The notes below the pieces were generated by a model that was given only the letters and a program-made list of their open reading frames with translations, was not told the origin of the DNA and ran no database searches. The translations under genes and the position numbers were made by a program. Shown here piece after piece: positions 17,789 through 24,265 of a DNA stretch of 47,550 nt (position 1 is its first letter; each line of letters starts with the position of its first letter). Origin of the DNA: Gloeothece verrucosa PCC 7822 (GTDB lineage: Bacteria; Cyanobacteriota; Cyanobacteriia; Cyanobacteriales; Microcystaceae); assembly GCF_000147335.1 (NCBI RefSeq), contig NC_014503.1:1-47550 (forward strand), read 5' to 3'.

Positions 17789-19477
17789 TATCTGTACTCC
17801 TCAAAAATTGGCAACTCTGATACATCGACAGAAAGAGAAATTGGGTAAGTGGCTTGATTGGAGGCTGATACTTCTAATTGTTTTGAGGATTGAGGAATTG
17901 AACTACTTCTAGGGTTAGAAATAGGCATTTTTATTTCTTGTTCAGTTGGGGATTCGGTGAGGAAACTATCGAGAATCATTTTTGCTTCTAAATCTCGTAA
18001 TCTTTGCATTAATAAAGTTTCATGTTTTTGGACATCAGATAAAAACTCAGCTAAACGTTGAGCCGACAGAGGAATTGAAATATTGGTGAGTTTTTTCAAT
18101 TGTTTAATCTCAACTGATGCTAGAAACAGTTCTTTTTCACTTCTCCCAGAAAAAATGCTGTAATACTGAGAAATACATTTAACCCAACGTCCTTGTACAT
18201 AGGCATAAGCCACACCCACATCCATCGGGTCATAACGAACTGAGACTTTAGTTCGCTCTAGTTCAGGATTACGAAAAGTTTCGCTCCAATAATAAAGGTA
18301 ATGTAGCTTGATTCCACGCCCAGGTTGAACTTGGGCAACTCCTGAAGAGGAAGAAGGAAGGGTAGCTAAAATAAAATCTTCATTGTAGGCGATATGCCGA
18401 TGCTCTCTTTCTCCTGTTAAAATTAACCCTTGTTCATAAGCCAGTAGAGGTGTGGTAAAAAGAGCGGGATGTTCGGTTGTATCGTAAAGTTCGCCCCTCC
18501 CATTGTTGAAGATAAGTGTAAAGATCTCCTAAAGTCCAAACGGCTTGCCCTTTTGGATTAATATCTGACGTAAGGGTTCTAGGTTGTTTAGAAGCTTGAG
18601 TGTTCCCTAACAAGTTATAGACGAACTGAGTATTGGTTGTATCGAACAGCCGCTCGATTACACTGCCAAAACGGGGTTTCTTGGTAGGACGAGTTTTTTT
18701 TGTACAGTAATACCTTGCTAGTAAGCTATCAAAATAAACACTGTGGAATTCTTTGCCTCCATCGACTACTAATGACTCAGGAAAGCGCCCTGTACGCTGA
18801 ACGCCGATTCGCAAAGCCATCATACAAGACCTGTAAGAGGGCGGGTCAAAAGTTAGATAAACTGACAGAATACGACGGCTGTAAGCGTCAGTCAGTAGAG
18901 TCATCCAAGGTCGTCCCAACAGTCGCCCTGTGGTAGAAGAACGTAATTCAATATCTAGCTGTGTATGGTCCAGATGGCAAATCGCTCCTGGCCGGTCTCC
19001 GTGGCGTGGTGTAGAAGCATTTAACTCCCAATACCAACTACTTTGGTTATAAGCTATGGTCGCTCCGTATCGTTTGCTTAGTTGCTCAGGGGCGCGACGT
19101 TTTTTCAGGCGTTGGTAAAATGTACTATGGGAGAGTGCAATTAAATTTTGCTCAGTACAAGCTTTTTTATAAGCTCGGTAAACTGACGCTGCCGGAGCCT
19201 GTCTGGGTGTGTCAAAATGGGTTGTGATAAAAGTTTCCAGTAATTCTCGTGCTGCTGGAGGTGTTTTCGCATTCCGATTACCTTGTTTTTTTCTTTGTGG
19301 TAACAAACCAACATATCCACAGCCGTACTTGTCAGTTGCTTCTCGAAATTTTTTCGACCAACGTTGTAATGTACGCTGCGAAACGTTCTGACATTCTTCA
19401 GTTTGACCTGATAAATAAGCTTGTACTAAGTGAAAACGATTATTAGCTACTTTAAGATCTCCGGAGCGCCGCTTCAC
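17788..19477 (-). pseudogene. tnsB: tnsB, DDE transposase, frameshifted
   Basis: The first frame (GTG at 19477 to 18434) encodes 347 aa with the complete DDE triad: D170 (HLDHTQLD), D239 (VVDGGKEF) and E275 (SVIERLF), plus an N-terminal helix-turn-helix (SQRTLQRWSKKF). The frame breaks at the GGGG run (18494-18497). Dropping one G gives WEGELYDTTEHPALF, the family-typical continuation, and an open frame to 17788, about 562 aa in all. TnsB binds the transposon ends and joins the 3' ends to target DNA. The start overlaps tnsA by 26 bases; removing one base there would also fuse tnsA and tnsB in frame (SEAA-GDLKVANNRF), as in known TnsAB fusions. Confidence 0.85.
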
Positions 19478-20513
19478 TCATCAGAGTTTGAACTTCTTGA
19501 GCGGTAACTGATGATTCTTTTTCTGTAATAAAATTAATTTGCCCAGTTTCAAGTAAAGATTCCCAAAAAGTCCGATTTATCTGTATTGGTTGTCCAATTT
19601 CAGGTAATAAAGTTATCGTTTTTTGTCCAGGGTTTAATAATCTCCAAACTCTTCCATCCCATTTAATAACTGTGTTAGGTTCAACTTCTCTATCAACTTT
19701 TGAAAGAGGGAGCGAAACTTGTTTAATTATTGACACAGCGTCGTAAGTGGCTTTATCTGTATATAAGCGTACTGACTTTTGGTCGATTAAAGGACATTCC
19801 GATAAATTTACATATAATTGTTCAAGCGCAATCATTGCATACAAATCATTAGCTCGAATGCCTTTGATGCTATTTTTAACGGACGAAAAAGTAATTGAAG
19901 AGTTTTCCGTGACAAGTTTTTTGACTTGTGTAGTGATTTTCTCGTTGATGGAAACGCTACCTTTCAAATAGTCTTCCAGAAACATCAAATTTTGAATATA
20001 AATTCTGTCTAAATTCGCATCCGAGCGGACATAATATTTTAATCCTAACTGACTTGCGTAAGCTTCACCCGGTGGGCAGTACCACTGACCGTTTTCGGCT
20101 TTTTGATAACGAGTCGGATATTTTTCGCTCAGTTTAATCAGTTGAGCTTCGGTTTTCCATTCTTCCCATCCCGCACCTCCAGTACGTAGTACGAAAAAGT
20201 CTGGAGTATGATAATGCCCAATGTTTCGTCCGGCTGCATTTTTATAGCGAATCTTAAAGCCCTCTGGTTGGTCATAAAATTCTAATACCTCTTCACAATG
20301 CTCCATTTGGTAAATAGCCCATAATTCGACCCGGTGACTCTCGAACTGAATTGTTACTCCCATTTTCTGGCTTGGGTATGTTCCGCTTACATTGCCAGCC
20401 TTTCCTTGTACTCGTCGAGTGGGAGGAGCAGTCCGAATTCGCTCAATCAACTCGATTGTTTTTGAGTCGAGACAGAGGGTTTGACACCAATGAGCAAATT
20501 CTGTTGGATTCAA
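19452..20513 (-). CDS. tnsA: TnsA-like endonuclease subunit
   Basis: Protein of 353 aa. The N-terminal PD-(D/E)xK-type endonuclease region shows FESHRVELW (acidic residue 58 or 63), TPDFFV (D105) and EEWK (E118, K120), so the active site looks intact. A long C-terminal region (about 200-353) follows; its extra length compared with Tn7 TnsA, together with the 26-base overlap, suggests the linker of a former TnsA-TnsB fusion. TnsA nicks the 5' ends of the transposon to allow cut-and-paste movement. The start is TTG at 20513, with GAGGAAAA upstream. Having TnsA separates this element from type V-K CRISPR transposons, which lack it. Confidence 0.82.
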   Translation of the reverse strand: MNPTEFAHWCQTLCLDSKTIELIERIRTAPPTRRVQGKAGNVSGTYPSQKMGVTIQFESHRVELWAIYQMEHCEEVLEFYDQPEGFKIRYKNAAGRNIGHYHTPDFFVLRTGGAGWEEWKTEAQLIKLSEKYPTRYQKAENGQWYCPPGEAYASQLGLKYYVRSDANLDRIYIQNLMFLEDYLKGSVSINEKITTQVKKLVTENSSITFSSVKNSIKGIRANDLYAMIALEQLYVNLSECPLIDQKSVRLYTDKATYDAVSIIKQVSLPLSKVDREVEPNTVIKWDGRVWRLLNPGQKTITLLPEIGQPIQINRTFWESLLETGQINFITEKESSVTAQEVQTLMSEAALRRS

Positions 20514-20576
20514 TCAGTTTTCCTCAACTAGGTCGATTGGGAGGACGTTTGAGACCTTGGGCTTCTTTAAGTATAA

Positions 20577-20809
20577 ATCATATCTTGTCGTTTTCAATGA
20601 TATTTTGTCGTCAAAAATCTTTGACTTAAAAAATAAAAGGCGACTTGGCAGTAATTTTAACAAGCGCGAACTCAACGACACAATATGATTGATTTTGCGA
20701 ACTCAACGACATAATATGGTTGAAACTAGGGTTGGCAAAAACCCTCAAACTCCGTATAACCGCGCCAAAATATGATTTTAAATTACGCCAAAATATGGTT
20801 TAAGTCTCA
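20577..20809. repeat. Right end of the Tn7-like element with an array of TnsB-site-like motifs
   Basis: At least six copies of a motif with core CATATTNTGNCG occur upstream of tnsA. They lie at about 20577-20590 and 20598-20610 (one orientation), 20666-20690 and 20697-20721 (25-bp near-identical direct repeats beginning GCGAACTCAACGACA), 20761-20777 and 20785-20801 (opposite orientation). The last lies within the 24-bp terminal inverted repeat. Dense sites at the tnsA-proximal end resemble Tn7's right end. The array probably also overlaps the tns promoter, allowing TnsB autorepression (inference). Confidence 0.75.
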
Positions 20810-21289
20810 ATAAAACTCAAGCTGAGATGGCGAAACTATGGCCAGGCGACGGGTGATCGTACAAGATCAAGAGCTTTAAAAAAAATTGGATTCACTCGGA
20901 AAAAAAACTTATGGTTATCGAGAAAGAAATGAAACAAAAAGAGAAGGGCGTGTTAATATGATAGCCGCTTGGTGTGATGGCAAATTATTCGCCACATTTA
21001 CGGTTGAAGGAGCGATAAACCGAACCGTATTTGAAACTTGGTTAAACACTTGTTTAAAGCCTGGACAAATAGCAATTGCAGCCTCTCGCAACTTTTCATA
21101 GAGGTGGACAGATTAAAGAGTTAATTGAATCAGCCGGTTGTCAATTAAAATATTTACCATCTTATTCACCTGCTCTTAATAAAATCGAACAATGTTGGTC
21201 ATGGTTAAAGAGTCGAATTCGTAAACGAATCAATTAATTTAATTGTATAAGCGGATGCTATGGAAGATGTGCTTGTGAAAGCGTCCTAA
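20810..21289 (+). pseudogene. IS630-family transposase, right fragment, decayed
   Basis: It continues the frame from 16025: TQAEMAKLW, then an in-frame stop and frameshifts. Later pieces are recognisable: KKTYGYRERNE (20900s), VNMIAAWCDGKLFATFTVEGAINR, FETWLNTCLKPGQIAI, FHRGGQIKELIESAGCQLKY, YSPALNKIEQCWSWLKSR (the DDE-domain signature) and a C-terminal MEDVLVKAS ending at 21287-21289. The region around the first catalytic Asp is deleted between RNETKRE and GRVNM. This element is dead and was already present when the Tn7-like transposon inserted. ATAAA at 20810-20814 is the right target duplication. Confidence 0.78.
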
Positions 21290-21391
21290 CCGCCTTGGCG
21301 ATTGCTATATAACATTGAAGAAGCCGTCCCTTTTTTTGAAAGTTTGCTACAACAGTTTAATATTCCTAGTCGCCTTGTCGTTATGTCTTAA
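21290..21391 (+). pseudogene. C-terminal fragment of an unknown gene
   Basis: Directly after the IS630 transposase stop, an open frame of about 33 codons reads IEEAVPFFESLLQQFNIPSR then LVVMS and a stop at 21389-21391. There is no start codon or ribosome-binding site, so it is probably the tail of a gene cut by the IS630 insertion. I do not recognise the family. Confidence 0.4.
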
Positions 21392-21411
21392 TTAATAAGG
21401 AGAATCCCAAC

Positions 21412-21789
21412 ATGGAATACCTCATTACACCCCCAGAATCAACGGAATGGAGAATTAACCCAGATGCGTTGATAGAAGATTTAGAGAAATCTTGGTCACA
21501 AATTGAGCTTAAGACAGTCACTAATCCAGATGATTACTATTGTCTAGAATGGATTATTACAAGCCCTGAAACTGGACAAAGAATCGATGGTGCATTACAT
21601 CGAGATTTACAGGGAATTAGCTTAGATGGTTATATACTTGACTGTGCTGCTTTTGCCGTTTGGTTTCGCTCTTTAGTATCTCCCTCGCCCAAATTGGTCT
21701 TTTGTGACCAAGGATTTAATTCTCACGTTTTTTTACAGGAAAATATGACAGGAGCAGAAATTGTGCAGCCTTTTTTAGCGTTGGTTTAA
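21412..21789 (+). CDS. Hypothetical protein, 125 aa
   Basis: Not recognised. It is acidic, without membrane segments or a signal peptide, with an N-terminal WRINPDALIEDLEKSWSQI helix and a central DYYCLEWIITSPETGQ strand pair. The start is ATG 21412 with AAGGAG ten bases upstream. It follows the truncated fragment at 21290-21391 by 20 bases and may have been co-transcribed with it before the IS630 insertion. Length and regular composition support a real gene. Confidence 0.6.
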   Translation: MEYLITPPESTEWRINPDALIEDLEKSWSQIELKTVTNPDDYYCLEWIITSPETGQRIDGALHRDLQGISLDGYILDCAAFAVWFRSLVSPSPKLVFCDQGFNSHVFLQENMTGAEIVQPFLALV

Positions 21790-21983
21790 CTCAAATATTT
21801 CTTAGGAGTAATAATCTCAGCTACTCAGACAAGTCAATAACTTATTCGAGTTTAAGGACAAAATTATTGGCTTTTCCTATGATATCTGATTAGAGGACTA
21901 TTATTTGCCTATAACATAACCAATTGTTACGTTTAAAGCCAAGTTTTGCCTTTATTGCATTTTTTTATGTGAACCAAGAAAGC

Positions 21984-22799
21984 CTACCTCTGATTGGGTT
22001 CAGTCCCCAATTTCTTCTCAATCCTTTGTAACTTAGTATTTGACCACCCCAATCTTTGATAAATGGCCTGTAGGTAAGCTAACCCGTCATCTGATAGTTT
22101 TGGGGGAATAAACTGAAATGTTACCGCCGTTATAACAACTGTCAGAAAGCAGTAGCCGGCAACTAAACTGATTACATTGCCCCAAGTCCAATTAACGTGA
22201 GAATCCTCTGCTTTTCTTAGGTGGAGATGGCTGATAACTTGGTTGTGTTTTTGGCTGAGATGGTTGATAACTTGGTTGTGTTTCTGGTTGAGATTGTTCA
22301 CTCCTTCGGCTAGGTTGTTGATGCTCCGACTGACGCTTCCCATCCCCGTCTGGATGTCGTTCTTTGTATTCTGCCTCCAATTCTTCAATACTTCGTCTTG
22401 CTGCTGTCTGGAGTTCTGCCAGTCTTTCAAACTCTGACTCATCGCCGAGGTTAACCGTTCTGTGTTCTGTGCTTGTCCCGCCATCAAGTTTAGTACCTGC
22501 TTCTGTGTCTCCTTGATTGACTCGATTTGTTCTTGTACCTCTTCGCCGTGATTGTTCTCTGAAATTAACTCGTTTAACTCCCTCAGTTGACTCAAGATTT
22601 CCTTGTTGGTTTGCTCCAAGCGTGTGATTCTCTGATTCTGACTCGTTTGTTCTGACTGAATCTCGTTGCTCTGTTTGACTAACATTTCCAACAAGATTAA
22701 TAAGTTCGGCGAGTCGTTGATTGATTGCTCTGAGGAAGGAGGATTCTGTCCGTTGAGTTTCTCTTGGGAATTGTTTGAGTTCTGTCTCTTGGTCGGCAT
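21984..22799 (-). CDS. Out-of-frame overlapping mobilisation protein (MobB-like), membrane-anchored
   Basis: A 271-aa frame whose first 608 bases lie inside the relaxase gene in another frame. The product has an organised layout: a Gln/Asn/Glu-rich coiled coil over about 30-190 with repeated NQKHNQVI-type units, one strong membrane helix (about 208-230, VISLVAGYCFLTVVITAVTF) and a short charged tail with WSNTKLQRIEKKL. The last 208 bases lie past the relaxase stop and remain open, and the codons encode a sensible membrane helix, which supports expression. Overlapping accessory genes inside the relaxase gene are known from ColE1 (mbeB, mbeD) and RSF1010 (mobB). I infer an analogous membrane-associated mobilisation role; sequence homology to those proteins is not claimed. 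Confidence 0.65.
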   Translation of the reverse strand: MPTKRQNSNNSQEKLNGQNPPSSEQSINDSPNLLILLEMLVKQSNEIQSEQTSQNQRITRLEQTNKEILSQLRELNELISENNHGEEVQEQIESIKETQKQVLNLMAGQAQNTERLTSAMSQSLKDWQNSRQQQDEVLKNWRQNTKNDIQTGMGSVSRSINNLAEGVNNLNQKHNQVINHLSQKHNQVISHLHLRKAEDSHVNWTWGNVISLVAGYCFLTVVITAVTFQFIPPKLSDDGLAYLQAIYQRLGWSNTKLQRIEKKLGTEPNQR

Positions 22800-23751
22800 A
22801 AGGGTCGTCCTGATTAGCGGTTTTTTCTCCTACTGTAAAGAGATTTTCTCTTGATGACATCTTACTCTTGTTAGTTTTTTCATTTAAGTTACCCGTAACG
22901 TTACGGGTAATTGTTTCTGTTTCACTCCCCTCACCATTAGACAATCGGTATTGACGACTAACAATTGCTTGTTCGACGGCTTGCTTATCTCCTTGGGGGT
23001 CATAGCTAACGGATTTGTGTTTTTGTAACCCGTTCCAAGTGTAAGCCGCTCCTAAGTTAGTCCCAGAAATACTCACCTCATCTAAGGAAAATGAAATTCC
23101 TAATCCGTTAGGCGTTTGGGTGACTTCGACTTCAATTCCTGCTGACTCTAACTTTTTAAATAATTCAGTTACTGAAACAGCCCGATTTTTCGTTATTTTA
23201 TCGATTTCATCCTGTAGTTGCCGTCTAACACTTTTAGACTGTTCCTGCTGTTTACGTTGGCGACGGATTTCCCCTGTTGTGTCGGCTGCTCTGGTGACTT
23301 CCCAACTCGGTGTAACTGGGGTAAGCTGGTATTTCTGTTCTAATGAGCGGAGAATTGTTTCACTTTGCTGGTAATCTTTCCAATCTGGTACACATTTCCC
23401 TGACCACTTAATTCTTGATGTAACGATATGAGCGTGGAAATGGTCAGTATCTTCATGAACAGCGACAAAGTAAGGATTATCGTCAAATCCCATCTGAGGT
23501 AAATAGTCACCGGCGATCTCTTTTAGGGTTTCATCACTGACTGTCTCACCGACAGGAAAACTGAGACTGATATGACAAACCGGGGATTGAACCCTCAAGT
23601 TTAAATCTTCGGTTATTTGCAGTTCAGCTATCAACTGAAGCGGAGTTTCCCCACACATATTCGTCGCCACAACTCGCGCCTTCTTGTCTGGGTTAAGAAC
23701 ATACTTAACTAGGGGAGCAAATGCTTTACCTTTAGTGATTTTGCCAATCAA
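22192..23751 (-). CDS. MOBP-type relaxase
   Basis: Protein of 519 aa. The N-terminal relaxase domain has a candidate nucleophile Y17 (LVKYVLNP) and the metal-binding triad motif H99-E-D-T-D-H104-F-H106-A-H108. CHISLSFPVGE and the following strands fit the VirD2/relaxase family (PF03432). The C-terminal 200 residues are Gln/Glu/Arg-rich and low in complexity, consistent with the constraint of carrying a second gene in another frame. It nicks plasmid DNA at oriT and pilots the strand through a type IV secretion system supplied by another element. The start is TTG at 23751, overlapping the stop of the upstream mobC-like gene by four bases (TTGA). A parS-like palindrome at 22889-22910 lies inside the gene. 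Confidence 0.87.
   Translation of the reverse strand: MIGKITKGKAFAPLVKYVLNPDKKARVVATNMCGETPLQLIAELQITEDLNLRVQSPVCHISLSFPVGETVSDETLKEIAGDYLPQMGFDDNPYFVAVHEDTDHFHAHIVTSRIKWSGKCVPDWKDYQQSETILRSLEQKYQLTPVTPSWEVTRAADTTGEIRRQRKQQEQSKSVRRQLQDEIDKITKNRAVSVTELFKKLESAGIEVEVTQTPNGLGISFSLDEVSISGTNLGAAYTWNGLQKHKSVSYDPQGDKQAVEQAIVSRQYRLSNGEGSETETITRNVTGNLNEKTNKSKMSSRENLFTVGEKTANQDDPYADQETELKQFPRETQRTESSFLRAINQRLAELINLVGNVSQTEQRDSVRTNESESENHTLGANQQGNLESTEGVKRVNFREQSRRRGTRTNRVNQGDTEAGTKLDGGTSTEHRTVNLGDESEFERLAELQTAARRSIEELEAEYKERHPDGDGKRQSEHQQPSRRSEQSQPETQPSYQPSQPKTQPSYQPSPPKKSRGFSR
22889..22910. promoter_or_regulatory. parS-like palindrome, copy 1 (inside the relaxase gene)
   Basis: A perfect 22-bp palindrome: TTACCCGTAAC followed by its reverse complement GTTACGGGTAA. 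The same sequence occurs at 27344-27367 and 28132-28153. It lies about 5.3 kb from parB, in coding sequence (protein RNVTGN). Candidate ParB-binding centromere site. Confidence 0.6.
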
Positions 23752-24149
23752 GTCAAATCTTCCTCACTCTCAACTGTATCGATACCGAGTACCTCTCGTC
23801 GGGTTTGTTTGATAGTAGCGGCTAATTCCTCCAAAACGTTCAAATCTATATTAACGGGTTGTCCTTTACTTAGTGCTGTTTGGACAACTGTAATATGTTG
23901 AGTCAGTAAATCTCCAATTCGGGTTAATTGTCGGTTAGTTTCTATATTAACAGCAGGTACTCTAGCTACTCGTCGTCGATTAACTGACCGACGAATAAAG
24001 GCGGCTAAATTCATCCTTAAGGCTCTAGCTTTCGCTTCCCATTCTATTCGCTCATCCGCACGTAAACGGATTTTATATTCTACATCTCGTTTGCTTTTTT
24101 TTCGGCTTTCACTATCAGTTGAAGGCTCTGATTGTCTTCTTTTGGGCAT
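23748..24149 (-). CDS. MobC-like relaxosome accessory protein
   Basis: Protein of 133 aa. The region KIRLRADERIEWEAKARALRMNLAAFIRR is typical of ribbon-helix-helix proteins of plasmid mobilisation operons. A long C-terminal helical part (NIETNRQLTRIGDLLTQHI) resembles MobC family proteins. It directly precedes the relaxase, with a 4-base TTGA overlap, as mobC does in many mobilisable plasmids. The likely role is binding oriT and helping strand opening. The ATG is at 24149; the candidate oriT hairpin lies immediately upstream. Confidence 0.75.
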   Translation of the reverse strand: MPKRRQSEPSTDSESRKKSKRDVEYKIRLRADERIEWEAKARALRMNLAAFIRRSVNRRRVARVPAVNIETNRQLTRIGDLLTQHITVVQTALSKGQPVNIDLNVLEELAATIKQTRREVLGIDTVESEEDLT

Positions 24150-24164
24150 ATTTTTTGAGTCTAT

Positions 24165-24215
24165 AAAAAGGCAAGATAAGAGTTATTTTTTACCCCTATC
24201 CTATCTTTAAAATAG
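24165..24215. other. Candidate oriT
   Basis: Directly upstream of the mobC-like gene, AAGATAAGA (24173-24181) and TCCTATCTT (24199-24207) form a 9-bp inverted repeat with one mismatch. ACCCCTATCCTAT (24192-24204) resembles the CTATCCTG nick core of IncP/MOBP origins, with A in place of the G before the nick. Position and architecture fit; the sequence match alone is weak. Confidence 0.35.
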
Positions 24216-24265
24216 TAGAGTCAGCACTGATTCTTTTGAGAGCTAACTAAAAAAATGTACCCCTC

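Larger units (their letters stand above)
16026..20809 (-). mobile_element. Tn7-like transposon (tnsA-tnsB-tnsC, no tniQ)
   Basis: A 4,784-bp element bounded by a 24-bp perfect inverted repeat (16026-16049 and 20786-20809, reading inward TGAGACTTAAACC then ATATTTTGGCG). It is flanked by direct repeats ATAAA at 16021-16025 and 20810-20814, the 5-bp duplication expected of Tn7-type transposition. The right end (tnsA side) holds at least six related motifs; the left end holds two. Gene order tnsA, tnsB, tnsC inward from the right end matches Tn7. There is no cargo, no TniQ/TnsD target selector and no CRISPR array or cas gene, so the element is either defective or relies on a targeting protein in trans. 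Removing it restores one continuous IS630 reading frame across the join. Confidence 0.88.

Noticed and set aside
16778..19477. Programmed frameshifting as the firm explanation for the tns breaks
   Set aside because: No known slippery site plus stimulatory structure is evident; homopolymer indels or decay explain the data equally well.
16026..20809. Type V-K CRISPR-associated transposon
   Set aside because: TnsA is present, and no cas12k, TniQ or repeat array could be seen anywhere in the window.
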